Below, in pieces: positions 9,170-18,586 of a DNA stretch of 64,000 nt. The notes beneath the pieces are model-generated. The model saw only the letters and a program-made list of their open reading frames with translations, did no database searches and was not told where the DNA came from. The position numbers and the translations under genes were made by a program. Within the stretch, counting starts at the first letter, position 1, and every line of letters begins with the position of its first letter. The stretch covers positions 1,364,001-1,428,000 of the forward strand of contig NZ_CP151842.1 of assembly GCF_038452265.1 (NCBI RefSeq), given 5' to 3'. This stretch comes from Vibrio diazotrophicus. GTDB lineage: Bacteria > Pseudomonadota > Gammaproteobacteria > Enterobacterales > Vibrionaceae.

Positions 9170-10261
9170 TTAGGCTTGTGCACTGAGCCAATGTTCAGAC
9201 GTTGGTGTATAGTCTTGGTCTGAAGAGGTTTCTTTCGCTTTATAAATTCTGCCGTTTTGCTCTTCAAAGGTTTGACTTTGTTGTTGATTGCGTTGATCTG
9301 AGCCCACGTTGACATCAACATTGACGAAATTTTGTTCCTGAAGTTCAGCACGTAAACGGTCCGAAACCTGCATCAGGGCTTCTCGTGTCGCTGCATTATT
9401 TGCATTGATTTGTACACTTAGACGATCTCCTTCTATTCGAACGACCAAATCCAGTTTTCCAAGATCCGGTGGGTCGAGACGAATCTTTGCTTCCTGAAGG
9501 TTTTGCTGCGCTTGTAGCGTGACACGATCATGCAGTACCTGAAGCATTTGCTCGCCCCATTTACCCGCTTGAGTATCAATGCGTAAGGTAGCCCATTCTG
9601 GTCGGTTTTCACCTGCTGTTACGTTTGTAGTAGATGAAGAGTGTAGGGGGGCTGATTGTGCAGTTGGAGGTAGCGGCGAGGCTCCTATGTTACTGAGCTC
9701 ACTGTTGATTGCACTGACAAGTTTGATGTCTGCAATAGGCGTATTTGATGTCCTACCGTTAACTTCTGGGTTTGTTAACGGAGTTTGCAATACATTCGTG
9801 CTTGTAACTTGATCCGCGTTTGTAGCTTGGGGAACTGATATCTGGTTGTTTAATGTGCCAGCTTCAGCCCCTGTTATATTTCTGCCTTGAGTATATTGTC
9901 CATTGGCAAAATTAAACCCAGATACAATTACACCTTGTGCTTGTGCGTTGCTTCTGGATTCAGGTTTGTTCATCTCTTGCACAATATTAACTGTAGGCGG
10001 AACCAACATGTTTAACTCTTGCTGAGTATCATCACTGACTTGTTGCTCGTTTGACGCTATGGCGTGTGGATTATCATCCACAGCAAGCTTATGTTCCGTT
10101 TTGGACAATGCGGAATTAAATGGAATTTGAACAAGAGTAAAGACTTCAGAGTTCGCTTGCCCATCGCTATTAAAACTACGCGCCTGGTGCACTGATTTAG
10201 TAAAAGAGGCATTCTCTTTTACAGGTGATGTTGCTTGTTGAGTTGTGGTTAGTCCCTGCAA
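9170..10261 (-). CDS. lafE: Lateral flagellar hook-length control protein LafE (FliK)
   Basis: A 363-residue FliK homologue. The first ~220 residues are low complexity, rich in Ser, Thr, Asn and Gln, as expected of the secreted ruler region. The C-terminal Flg_hook domain (~225-320) carries the conserved LDPPDLGKLDLVVRIEG and the NAATREALMQVSDRLRAELQ stretch. It is exported during hook growth and switches FlhB specificity to filament substrates. It lies 3 bp downstream of lafD and starts at ATG 10261. Confidence 0.92.
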   Translation of the reverse strand: MQGLTTTQQATSPVKENASFTKSVHQARSFNSDGQANSEVFTLVQIPFNSALSKTEHKLAVDDNPHAIASNEQQVSDDTQQELNMLVPPTVNIVQEMNKPESRSNAQAQGVIVSGFNFANGQYTQGRNITGAEAGTLNNQISVPQATNADQVTSTNVLQTPLTNPEVNGRTSNTPIADIKLVSAINSELSNIGASPLPPTAQSAPLHSSSTTNVTAGENRPEWATLRIDTQAGKWGEQMLQVLHDRVTLQAQQNLQEAKIRLDPPDLGKLDLVVRIEGDRLSVQINANNAATREALMQVSDRLRAELQEQNFVNVDVNVGSDQRNQQQSQTFEEQNGRIYKAKETSSDQDYTPTSEHWLSAQA

Positions 10262-10264
10262 AAA

Positions 10265-10579
10265 CTAGTCCTCCATTGACATCGCTAACTGATAGGCCAA
10301 AGTGCCTTCCTGTTGCTCGTTAACCTTGGACATTTGAGCTTCCAATTTTGAACTCGCTTCTTTTAGAGCGTGATAAGCCGCTTTATGTGCAGCTTTTACA
10401 TCAGCAACATGCGGGGCAATACGTGGATCTGTTAGAGAGTCTCTGCCCGCACTTAAAAGTTCACTAAGCTCAGAATCGTAGCGGGCAATAGCACGCCAAT
10501 CCTGCATCTTTGTTGCTATGGTTATCCGTTGAGTCAGAAAGCGGAAACGCTCCGCTGAAACCTTACGCATGTTGCCCAA
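10265..10579 (-). CDS. lafD: Lateral flagellar chaperone-like protein LafD (FliT position)
   Basis: A 104-residue helical protein that occupies the FliT slot after fliS. It is rich in Ala, Glu and Lys and starts MGNMRKVSAERFRFLTQRI. FliT proteins chaperone the FliD cap. Sequence similarity to FliT is weak by eye, so the assignment rests mainly on gene order shared with other laf operons. It overlaps lafC by 17 bp, suggesting translational coupling. Confidence 0.75.
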   Translation of the reverse strand: MGNMRKVSAERFRFLTQRITIATKMQDWRAIARYDSELSELLSAGRDSLTDPRIAPHVADVKAAHKAAYHALKEASSKLEAQMSKVNEQQEGTLAYQLAMSMED

Positions 10580-10949
10580 AATTAACCCATCCTTCTCTAA
10601 TGTTGCCCATCACAGTTTCAACATTAGTTAAGCGTTGCACGTCTTTCTGTACGCTTGCTTGATACAGCTCAATTTGGCAGAAGTCGTATAACTGATGTAG
10701 GTTTTCAGCGAGCTCGCCGCCGTTCTCCATGTCGAGAGCACTGTCTAAACCAATTAAAATGTTCATACATTTACTTATGCCTGCGCCTTTGGCCGCTAAA
10801 CGACCCTCAGCTAGGTGGCCACGGATGCGTTCTACTTCATCGAGTAGACCGTCGATAAGCATAACGACTAACTGGTGTGGAGTTGCTGCTGCGGCTTGAG
10901 CGTTTAAGTCCACTTGTTGGTATGAGTCATAACCAGAATCCATTAACAT
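10563..10949 (-). CDS. lafC: Lateral flagellin chaperone LafC (FliS)
   Basis: A 128-residue four-helix FliS homologue opening with YDSYQQVDLNAQAAAATPHQ and LVVMLIDGLLDEVERIRGHL, both characteristic. It binds unpolymerised LafA flagellin in the cytoplasm and delivers it to the FlhA export gate. It lies about 20 bp after lafB, and its 3' end overlaps lafD. Confidence 0.95.
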   Translation of the reverse strand: MLMDSGYDSYQQVDLNAQAAAATPHQLVVMLIDGLLDEVERIRGHLAEGRLAAKGAGISKCMNILIGLDSALDMENGGELAENLHQLYDFCQIELYQASVQKDVQRLTNVETVMGNIREGWVNFGQHA

Positions 10950-10970
10950 AAAGTCTCTCCTAGATCAGAC

Positions 10971-12308
10971 TTAGCCGAACATCGACATTGTCTGATTCAT
11001 TTGGGTAATAATTTGGTTCATTTGGGTATATTGTTTTAGGTAGCGGTTATAAGACATCTCATATTTTCGTTCTAAGGCTTCTTGTCTATCGCTGATACGA
11101 TCGAGAGTTTGGCGTAACGCGTCTTTACGTGATGAAAACATACCTGTTGAAAACTGGAGATAGGGCTCCATCATTTCATCGATAGAATCTAAAAGATTAC
11201 CGTCACCATTGAAGAAGGTGTTCAAAGCCTGACTATTGGTCGTCTGAGCTTCTTTGAACTTGTCGCTATCAATACTCATACTTCCATCACGACTGATTTC
11301 AATGCCAAGATCAGCGAGGCGTATTCCAGAAAATTGCTCACGTACAATCGTTTTGAGCTGAGTTTCTATGGAACGAACGGTTGAATCTCCTGCGAGTACA
11401 CCACGGGCAGTGTCTTCTCCACCGATTGTGGTGTATTTGTCTATGGTCGACATTAAGCTGTTATAAGCTTTGATAATCGAATTCATCTGTTCAGTAGTGC
11501 CTTCCTGATCCGGCGCAACTGTCATCGATATTGGCGTCTCACCCGATGTTTGTGCTTTAGATACCGTGATATCGACACCATCAACAACGTTTTCGAAAGT
11601 ATTACTACTACTGGTTAACTGAAGACCGGATCCTTGGGCACCGGCCCAAATGATCGCATCTTGTGGTGCGGTAATTTCTGTCAGATTAGCGAAAGCATTT
11701 TCAAACCATGCTTGGCCTGTACCTGAAGCACTAACATTAATCGCGTTGCTAACGCCGGTTTCTTCACTGGAAAGCATAAAGTAGGTTTGGCCGTTCGAGC
11801 GTACCAATGTGGCGTGAACGCCGGGGTTGCTACTATCACTGTTAATCGCAGTGACGAGTTCCGCCATGGTTGATACACCGTCACTATTACTATCAATAGT
11901 GGATAGGTCTAAAGACATAGTTTCGCCATTGATACTAAAATTGAGCGTTCCTGTTGAAGGCACTACGGTGCTAGCATCTAAGTTAACTGGCATATCGGCG
12001 GACACTTGGTGAGCCGTTGCAATTTGTTCAACAAAAAACTGGTAACTACCTGAAAGTGCGGTAGCGTCAGCTGTCGCAGAAAGATAACCATCAGAAGAGG
12101 CGGTCGCACTATTTTTTACGATGCTGCTAGTCGAACTGTTTATTTCATTAATAGCGGTGCGAAAATCTCTGAGAGCCGTTTCAATCTTGCCCAGTGCTGT
12201 CAGTTGAGATTGATACTTAGTGTTCTGTGTATCATAACGAGTTTGAAATGCCTGCACGTCGTAGGTCGCAAGCTGTGTTGCCATAGTTATTGGATCTATC
12301 GAACTCAT
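10971..12308 (-). CDS. lafB: Lateral filament cap protein LafB (FliD)
   Basis: A 445-residue FliD homologue. The N-terminal coiled coil is MATQLATYDVQAFQTRYDTQ and following; the variable D2/D3 domains are in the middle; the C-terminal helices run to QMNQIITQMNQTMSMFG. It forms the pentameric cap that folds LafA subunits onto the growing filament. It is the first gene of the leftward lafBCDEFSTU operon, with a GGGAGAA ribosome binding site just upstream and a sigma-54-like promoter ~76 bp before the start. Confidence 0.95.
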   Translation of the reverse strand: MSSIDPITMATQLATYDVQAFQTRYDTQNTKYQSQLTALGKIETALRDFRTAINEINSSTSSIVKNSATASSDGYLSATADATALSGSYQFFVEQIATAHQVSADMPVNLDASTVVPSTGTLNFSINGETMSLDLSTIDSNSDGVSTMAELVTAINSDSSNPGVHATLVRSNGQTYFMLSSEETGVSNAINVSASGTGQAWFENAFANLTEITAPQDAIIWAGAQGSGLQLTSSSNTFENVVDGVDITVSKAQTSGETPISMTVAPDQEGTTEQMNSIIKAYNSLMSTIDKYTTIGGEDTARGVLAGDSTVRSIETQLKTIVREQFSGIRLADLGIEISRDGSMSIDSDKFKEAQTTNSQALNTFFNGDGNLLDSIDEMMEPYLQFSTGMFSSRKDALRQTLDRISDRQEALERKYEMSYNRYLKQYTQMNQIITQMNQTMSMFG

Positions 12309-12383
12309 TTGTTTTCTCCCTGATATCAGTCTGAGTGCTACTTATATCTGGCTATACATATCTGATTTGAATAAACGTATATT

Positions 12384-12398
12384 TCAAGATGCGTGCCA
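12384..12398 (-). promoter_or_regulatory. Sigma-54-like promoter for lafB operon
   Basis: On the minus strand the sequence reads TGGCAC-GCATC-TTGA, matching the -24/-12 consensus TGGCAC-N5-TTGC except for the final base. It lies ~76 bp before the lafB start. The nearly identical TGGCAT-GCATC-TTGT lies before flgB. LafK, encoded nearby, is the expected activator. Confidence 0.6.
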
Positions 12399-12447
12399 GT
12401 TAAATTATTTATATAAAACAAATAGATAGGTGTGATAATTAATAAAG

Positions 12448-12484
12448 GCGGAAGCTCTGTTTCCATAGGATGAGTTCCGCTTTT
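12448..12484. terminator. Hairpin between lafA and lafB
   Basis: GCGGAAGCTC pairs with GAGTTCCGC (one bulged base) and is followed by TTTT on the plus strand. It sits between the lafA terminator and the lafB promoter. It could act as a second insulator or end antisense transcripts; its role is not clear. Confidence 0.4.
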
Positions 12485-12574
12485 CCACTTAAAATCACAT
12501 GCTATTCAATAACGTTAGGCGACATAGTCTTGAATAAAATTAAATGCAACGTGGTGAAACGTAAGTCGGCGAGT

Positions 12575-12603
12575 GAAAAAAAAACCTCCCATAAAGGGAG
12601 GTT
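12575..12603 (-). terminator. Terminator of lafA
   Basis: An 8-bp stem (AACCTCCC / GGGAGGTT) with a 5-nt loop lies 25 bp beyond the lafA stop. On the minus strand it is followed by a run of about nine T. This is a classic strong intrinsic terminator, fitting a highly expressed single-gene transcript. Confidence 0.88.
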
Positions 12604-12627
12604 CTATTAAGGTATATGGTTGAGCAA

Positions 12628-13479
12628 TTAGCGTAGTAGAGAAACAGCCATGCCTGGAATTTGGTTAGTTTGAGACAGTACCGTTGTACCAGCTTGCATC
12701 AACATTTGGTTCTTAGTCATGTTTGAAGATTCTGCAGCGAAGTCTGCATCCATGATACGACCTTTAGCTGCTGTTGTATTTTCAGAAACGTTCGCTAAGT
12801 TGTTAACTGTATGTTCTAAACGGTTGATGTTTGCACCCAATGTACCGCGTAGGTTACTGATTGTGTCGAACATGCCTTCCATAACAGTAATTTCGCCATT
12901 CGCACCAGCTTGAGTAGTTAAAGCACCTAAACCAGTGATTGCTGTTTCGATTGCTGTAATACCAGTAGACGCATCAACTTGTAGTGTTTCTGCTGCAGAC
13001 GCACCGATTTGGAATTGAAGAGTTGCATTGCTACCCATAATGCCGTCAGTGGTGTTAAGCAGGTGTGTACCTGAACCGTAAGTTGTTTGATCGATGATAC
13101 GTGTCATTTCGGTAGCAAGTTGTTGGTATTCTGCATCCAGTGCAGTTTGTTCTGTACCACCATCGGCATAAGTACCGTTAGCTGCTTGAGTTGCTAGATC
13201 TTTCATACGGTAAGCGATGTTAGATAATTCATCTAAAGCACCGTCAGCAGTTTCGAGCATAGAGATTGCGTCTTGAGAGTTACGCATTGCAACCGACATA
13301 CCACGAGTCTGAGCTTCTAGTTTAGTTGCAATAGCCAAGCCTGCTGCGTCATCAGCTGCAGAGTTGATGCGATAACCTGTGCTTAAACGTTCTAGCGCAG
13401 TATTAAGTAGGTTGTTCGTACCGCTGATCGTGTTTTGCGCAACGAGTGAAGCATAGTTAGTTTGCATTGATAAAGCCAT
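12628..13479 (-). CDS. lafA: Lateral flagellin LafA
   Basis: A 283-residue flagellin with conserved D0/D1 N- and C-terminal helices and a very short central region. Landmarks are LERLSTGYRINSAADDAAGL near the N-terminus and a C-terminus ending NQIPGMAVSLLR. The ATG at 13479 is preferred over the upstream in-frame ATG at 13503 because TGAGGAAT lies 7 bp before it and flagellins start MALS or similar. The gene stands alone with its own terminator. LafS should drive it, but I found only a TAAAG -35-like element upstream and no clear sigma-28 -10. Confidence 0.96.
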   Translation of the reverse strand: MALSMQTNYASLVAQNTISGTNNLLNTALERLSTGYRINSAADDAAGLAIATKLEAQTRGMSVAMRNSQDAISMLETADGALDELSNIAYRMKDLATQAANGTYADGGTEQTALDAEYQQLATEMTRIIDQTTYGSGTHLLNTTDGIMGSNATLQFQIGASAAETLQVDASTGITAIETAITGLGALTTQAGANGEITVMEGMFDTISNLRGTLGANINRLEHTVNNLANVSENTTAAKGRIMDADFAAESSNMTKNQMLMQAGTTVLSQTNQIPGMAVSLLR

Positions 13480-13765
13480 GTTCGATTCCTCAAGTGGTTT
13501 CAATATGTTATTGGGTTCGGGATACTTCCCTGTTCACTAATTAGAGGCGGATGATCGAGTGAGAAAATTAATTAAAAATTAAGAGAAATTAAGAAATTTT
13601 TTAAAAGTGATTAAAATTCAATAGCTTATGTGTTTTCTTTGTGAGGGTTATTATTTAGATTATTTTGATTCCCCCTTTACTAACAACTGATGTGTCAGTG
13701 ATGCGGAAAGTGTAGGGGGAATAGAGGCAGACTGTAACTTTGCTAATTAAATGTCACGTCGTTAA

Positions 13766-14578
13766 TTAATAGGTATCATTATCCGCATCGCTAAAGTTTC
13801 TAAATGACATAGACATTGGGATATCGCTGAAGTAACCAAAATAGTAACTAGCGCCAAGCAACTTATATTGGTTTAGTTCTATTTTGCTGGAAACTCTACC
13901 TGCAACCCATTTGTAACGTGATTGTCGAAGGAAACGTGCGATTGGCAAAAAAGCTTGCCTGTCTTCTTTATTTTCCAATGACACGGCAAGTTTGATCATG
14001 TCTGGTTTGAACAGCGCTACTTGTTCGAATTGGTCACATGGAGCATAGAGCTCAAACCAAACCGCATACGCAGTCTTTTGAACTTGTTTTACTAATTCCT
14101 GAAGTTCATCAGGAGAGGTTAATGGAAAGTCTACCTGTATTGATGGCACTATGTGCGCAAATGTCTGCTGATGATGCTCAAGAGCTTGTTCGATAAATAG
14201 TTTACCTTCTGGCCACAGTATTGTTTCACCTTTAATAGGGACGACGACATTACTGATGAGATCCGGGTGAAAAGTTTCTAATTGGAATTTAGTTTGACGA
14301 AGTGCTAGGTATAGGCTGTATAAGTCTAGGCAGTACGCCATTTTCTCTGATAATTGAAACTGATAAACACTCTGTTCGCCATGGCTACCAAATCGCAAAG
14401 TTAGGTGTTGAAACTCAACTTCACCAGTATTCGCTTCACGGATTGCCTGACAGGCGTGACGAATATCGTTGTGTTTGAATGCTTCAAATACCAAAGCGTC
14501 GTCATTGGTAGTGACGTTGTTTTCGATAAGATCGCTGAGATATTGGAACAGCGTCTGAAAAGAAAATAGCTTAACCAA
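13766..14578 (-). CDS. Degenerate EAL-domain protein coupled to flhA
   Basis: A 270-residue soluble protein whose second half follows the EAL fold: FKPDMIKLAVS corresponds to the DxxKID region, and LLGASYYFGYFSDIPMS to the QGYxFxxP end. The catalytic signatures are gone: DDFGTG is replaced by YAPCDQ and AEGVE by AGRVSS, so c-di-GMP hydrolysis is unlikely. It may resemble YdiV/LafV-type regulators that act by protein binding. The start is a TTG inside the last codons of flhA (8-bp overlap), with an in-frame stop just upstream, implying translational coupling. Its role in lateral flagellar control is inferred. Confidence 0.75.
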   Translation of the reverse strand: MVKLFSFQTLFQYLSDLIENNVTTNDDALVFEAFKHNDIRHACQAIREANTGEVEFQHLTLRFGSHGEQSVYQFQLSEKMAYCLDLYSLYLALRQTKFQLETFHPDLISNVVVPIKGETILWPEGKLFIEQALEHHQQTFAHIVPSIQVDFPLTSPDELQELVKQVQKTAYAVWFELYAPCDQFEQVALFKPDMIKLAVSLENKEDRQAFLPIARFLRQSRYKWVAGRVSSKIELNQYKLLGASYYFGYFSDIPMSMSFRNFSDADNDTY

Positions 14579-16664
14579 GGTTACCTACCACACTTATCTG
14601 TTTGTTTTCTGGAATCTCATTGTATGACAGCACAGCTAGCCCATGCGCGAACGTTCTTGCGTATCTTGCAACTAACGGTCTTAATTGCGGCATAACCAGC
14701 AGAATAGAAGGAATACCTTGCTGTTTCATTTGTTGCCTAATGAGAGGTAAATTCTGTTGGAATTGTCCCAGAATGTTAGGTTCAACAGGAAAACTATCTA
14801 GCATCACGGTGCCACGAGCTTGAGCCTGTTGCAAAGAAGTCATGAGCATTTGCTCAAGTTCGTCAGATAATGCATAGACTTTAATTTCCTGTTTTTGACC
14901 CGCTAAAAGGTTAATCAAAGTCCGGCGTAATGCACAGCGAATATCGGCGGCCAATAAGATTGGGTCTTTTGTATTTTCACAAGACTCAAGCATGGTGTTC
15001 GCAATGGTTCGAATATCTTTCAGGGGAACCTGATCTAACAAAAGCTGACGATAAACTTTGAGTTGTTGCGCAGGGCGCAAGGCCGCAGCAAGTGCTTCAG
15101 CGAGTTTCGGTGCTTGAACGGTTAAACGTTGATTCATCGCGTCTACATCATCATGATTAAACAGTTCAGCAAGGTTGGTTTTCATAACTTTACTAATATG
15201 CGTAGCAACGACTGTCGCATCATCGACAACCTGATAACCCATATTAAGTGCCCGAGCTTTTTGCTTATGTTCTATCCATACCGCTGGTAATTGATATGCA
15301 GGATCGCTACCGATGATACCGTCGATCTCACCGTAGGTTTCTCCTACCGCAATTGCCATCAAGCGTTCTGGTTCTATAAAACCTTCTTCTATCGTTTCCC
15401 CGTTTAGGGAAATAGTGTACTGATTCGGTTTAAGATTGAGGTTATCTCTAATGCCCACTTCTGGAAGCAGGAACCCGACTTGCTCTGATAAATTGCGGCG
15501 TACGCCTCTGATTCGTTGCGTTAGGGGCGCGCCTTGTTGTTTATTGATTAGATGAACGAGTCGATAACCGAGGGAAAGCCCTAAAGTCTGCACGTGAGGT
15601 ATATCTTCCCAGCTTAGCGGTGTGTCTTCTTCCTGTCGCATTGCTTTTGCAAGGGCAGTCACTTCTTCAAGCTGCGAGTCTTCAACCGGCAGTTTGCTCT
15701 GACGCCATCCGGCAAAAGCGACAACAACAGCAAAAGTGAAGAAAGCTAAGTGTGGCATACCTGGAACAATACCGATAACAAACATAATGCACGCTACGGT
15801 ATAAAGCGTCGAAGGTGTCGCGAGCAACTGCTTGTGCATTGTTTGCGACATATCGTTATCGCTATCGTTAATGCGCGTAACAATAATCGCTGCTGACGTT
15901 GCTAATAGAAGAGATGGGATCTGAGCAACTAAACCGTCACCTATGGTAAGTAGAGCATAAGTTTTAAAGGCTTCGGCTGCAGCCATACCGTGTTCAAATA
16001 CACCAATAGCGACACCGCCAATAATGTTTATGAACAAGATCATCAATCCTGCGATAGCATCACCACGGACAAACTTAGATGCACCGTCCATTGAGCCGTG
16101 GAAATCTGCTTCATTCGCTACTTCTCGGCGGCGTTGACGAGCGGACTCTTGATCGATCACCCCGGCATTCATATCAGCATCTATTGCCATCTGTTTGCCA
16201 GGTAAAGCATCTAGAGTGAATCGAGCAGAAACTTCAGAAATTCGTTCTCCACCTTTGGTAATGACGACAAAGTTAATGATCATTAGGATGATAAAGACCA
16301 CCATACCAACGACATAATTTCCGCCGATTACCACTTCACCAAATGCTTGAATGACTTTACCTGCAGACTCGGCACCATTATGTCCTTCAAGCAGTACAAT
16401 CCGCGTAGATGCTACGTTTAGAGTCAAACGTAGTAGGGTTGCGACAAGCAATATGGTTGGAAATATGGAAAAGTCCAACGGACGTTTTGCCGTTGTACTC
16501 ACTAATAAAACCAGAATCGCAAGCACGATATTGAAAGTGAACAAAGAGTCCAACAGCAAAGGCGGTAAGGGCAGGATAACCATTGCCAAGATCATCAGTA
16601 AAACGATTGGAATACCAATATAAGATTTACTTGTACTTTGTAGTTGTTTTAACCGGTTTAACAT
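14571..16664 (-). CDS. flhA: Lateral flagellar export gate protein FlhA
   Basis: A 697-residue FlhA. Residues ~15-330 form the multi-helix membrane domain, including the conserved FHIPEP segment (DFHGSMDGASKFVRGDAIAG). The cytoplasmic domain (~350-697) docks chaperone-substrate complexes. It forms the nonameric export gate with FlhB, FliP, FliQ and FliR. The gene follows flhB by 21 bp and overlaps the downstream degenerate EAL gene. Length is normal for the family. Confidence 0.97.
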   Translation of the reverse strand: MLNRLKQLQSTSKSYIGIPIVLLMILAMVILPLPPLLLDSLFTFNIVLAILVLLVSTTAKRPLDFSIFPTILLVATLLRLTLNVASTRIVLLEGHNGAESAGKVIQAFGEVVIGGNYVVGMVVFIILMIINFVVITKGGERISEVSARFTLDALPGKQMAIDADMNAGVIDQESARQRRREVANEADFHGSMDGASKFVRGDAIAGLMILFINIIGGVAIGVFEHGMAAAEAFKTYALLTIGDGLVAQIPSLLLATSAAIIVTRINDSDNDMSQTMHKQLLATPSTLYTVACIMFVIGIVPGMPHLAFFTFAVVVAFAGWRQSKLPVEDSQLEEVTALAKAMRQEEDTPLSWEDIPHVQTLGLSLGYRLVHLINKQQGAPLTQRIRGVRRNLSEQVGFLLPEVGIRDNLNLKPNQYTISLNGETIEEGFIEPERLMAIAVGETYGEIDGIIGSDPAYQLPAVWIEHKQKARALNMGYQVVDDATVVATHISKVMKTNLAELFNHDDVDAMNQRLTVQAPKLAEALAAALRPAQQLKVYRQLLLDQVPLKDIRTIANTMLESCENTKDPILLAADIRCALRRTLINLLAGQKQEIKVYALSDELEQMLMTSLQQAQARGTVMLDSFPVEPNILGQFQQNLPLIRQQMKQQGIPSILLVMPQLRPLVARYARTFAHGLAVLSYNEIPENKQISVVGNLG

Positions 16665-16685
16665 CGGTACAGTCCTTATTACTGA

Positions 16686-17813
16686 TTAATGCTGCAAGTT
16701 CTTAGGAATGGAAAAATGAGGGAGTGGCATCGGTTCTTCCCCTTTACCATTGCGAAAAGATTTCAACTGCAACACGTACGTCAAAATGTGTGCTACCGCG
16801 ATATAAAGCTGGCTTGGAACAGCCTGTTCAATGGCGGTTGTATAGTAAATTGAACGAGTTAACGGAGGAGAGTTAATGATTTCTACGTTATTTTCTCTAG
16901 CAATACGCTGAATATGCATTGCGGTCTCATCAATACCTTTAGCGACCACGAAAGGGGCATCGGATAAAGAGAGATCGTATTTTAGTGCAACGGCATAGTG
17001 TGTTGGGTTGACGATTACTACATCAGCCTTTGGTACCATTTTATCGGCACGGCGTCGGGCAAATTGTTGTTGGATTTGGCGAATACGTTGTTTAACTTCT
17101 GGACGACCTTCATTGCTTTTATATTCTTCCTTCAATTCCTGCTTGGTCATCTTGAGTTCTTTCATATGCTCCCATCTTTGGTAGGGAATATCGACCAGTC
17201 CAAAAAGCAATAACACGCCCCCCATTAAAAGAAGACCGTCAAACAGGATACTCATTATTAATTTCACACCCTGATTGAGAGGGAGTTGCTGCATTCCCAA
17301 TAGAGACTGTAGATTTGAGTCCATATACCAATACAATGCGAAAGAGATAACCACGACTTTCAGCGTGGATTTGAGAAGCTCGACCAATGAGCGGGTAGAG
17401 AACATCCGCTTAATTCCAGTTAAAGGATTAAGCTTACTCAGTTTGGGTAACATGTTCGCAGGACGAAACAGCCATCCTCCGAGAACCATGTTAGAGCCTG
17501 CGGCTGTAACAACAATGACTACAAACATAGGAATTAACAGTTCGACTAAAATACCTAAGCTGTGCATCAACTTTTCAATCATCGTGATTGGGTTTTCAAG
17601 ATCTTGATGAGTGAGAGACATGTTGTAGCGAAACACACCCGTAATGGTGTGCCAAATCGTAGGGAGTTGTGCTGAGAAATAGAAAGCCACAGCGAGAAAA
17701 ATAAGCGCGGTGGTAAATTCTTTGGCTCGAGGTATTTGGCCTTGTTCTCTGGCTTTTTTGACCTTTTGGGGTGACGCTTTTTCGGTTTTATCCTGAGAAG
17801 ACGATTCGCTCAT
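16686..17813 (-). CDS. flhB: Lateral flagellar export switch protein FlhB
   Basis: A 375-residue FlhB with four membrane helices in residues ~30-215. The cytoplasmic autocleavage motif NPTH is intact at residues 269-272 (VIVNPTHYAVALKYD). Self-cleavage lets FliK/LafE switch export from hook to filament proteins. The start overlaps the fliR stop by 4 bp. It belongs to the fliMNPQR-flhBA operon. Confidence 0.97.
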   Translation of the reverse strand: MSESSSQDKTEKASPQKVKKAREQGQIPRAKEFTTALIFLAVAFYFSAQLPTIWHTITGVFRYNMSLTHQDLENPITMIEKLMHSLGILVELLIPMFVVIVVTAAGSNMVLGGWLFRPANMLPKLSKLNPLTGIKRMFSTRSLVELLKSTLKVVVISFALYWYMDSNLQSLLGMQQLPLNQGVKLIMSILFDGLLLMGGVLLLFGLVDIPYQRWEHMKELKMTKQELKEEYKSNEGRPEVKQRIRQIQQQFARRRADKMVPKADVVIVNPTHYAVALKYDLSLSDAPFVVAKGIDETAMHIQRIARENNVEIINSPPLTRSIYYTTAIEQAVPSQLYIAVAHILTYVLQLKSFRNGKGEEPMPLPHFSIPKNLQH

Positions 17814-18586
17814 GCTCTTCCCACCATAAATTGATTTAGAAAACGTAATGTGTCATGAACTAATCCTGTGTAGCTGCCGGGTATACCGCTAACGGATAGC
17901 AATACGGTGAATAGCCCCAATAGCATTGTCATTGGAAAACCGAGAGCGTAAACATTGAGGCTTGGCGCTGCTCGGTTCATTACACCAAAGCTAATGTTCG
18001 CCAGAAGCATAGCGACGATTGCCGGCAGGGCGAGAGCGAGAGCTGCCGAAAACATCCAGCCAAATACGAAGATAAGTGTTTTTACCGATAAGATTGTAAT
18101 GCCCGAACCAACGGGCCAAACCTCAAAACTTTGAATTAAGATATCGATAACTAAAAGGTGCCCTTCGAGAGCTAAGAATAATAGAGTGGAAAAAATGAGA
18201 AAAATTCGGCTAAGAATCGGTACCGACATTCCATTCACAGGGTCATTCATAACAGCCATACCAAGTCCCATTTGTAGAGAGACAATTTGACCAAGCATGG
18301 TAAAAACCGTGAACAGCATATGAATGATTAATCCAAACAATAAGCCCCAAACGGCTTGCTCAAATGCAAGAAAAAGTGACGTCATCGAAAAAAGTTCCAC
18401 TTCTGGCATTGTTGGCATAAGAGGAGCTGTTATCACAGTAATGGAAAGTGCAAGTAGTGTTCTTATCCACACAGGAATAAGCAAATCACCAAAAATTGGC
18501 ATTGAAATAAACGCTGCGCCAATCCGGAAAAACGGCCACCAAAGTTGACCTAACCAACTGGATATTTCGCTGAAACTCAACTCCAT
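17810..18586 (-). CDS. fliR: Lateral flagellar export protein FliR
   Basis: A 258-residue membrane protein with the hydrophobic profile of FliR and landmarks WWPFFRIGAAFISMPIFGD near the start and NDPVNGMSVPILSR in the middle. It joins FliP and FliQ in the helical export channel. It overlaps fliQ by one base and flhB by four, a tightly packed operon. Confidence 0.96.
   Translation of the reverse strand: MELSFSEISSWLGQLWWPFFRIGAAFISMPIFGDLLIPVWIRTLLALSITVITAPLMPTMPEVELFSMTSLFLAFEQAVWGLLFGLIIHMLFTVFTMLGQIVSLQMGLGMAVMNDPVNGMSVPILSRIFLIFSTLLFLALEGHLLVIDILIQSFEVWPVGSGITILSVKTLIFVFGWMFSAALALALPAIVAMLLANISFGVMNRAAPSLNVYALGFPMTMLLGLFTVLLSVSGIPGSYTGLVHDTLRFLNQFMVGRA

Noticed and set aside
13630..13690. 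Sigma-28 promoter for lafA
   Set aside because: A TAAAG element is present on the minus strand, but no GCCGATAA-like -10 lies at the proper spacing; the closest (CTAAATAA, 17 bp away) matches poorly.
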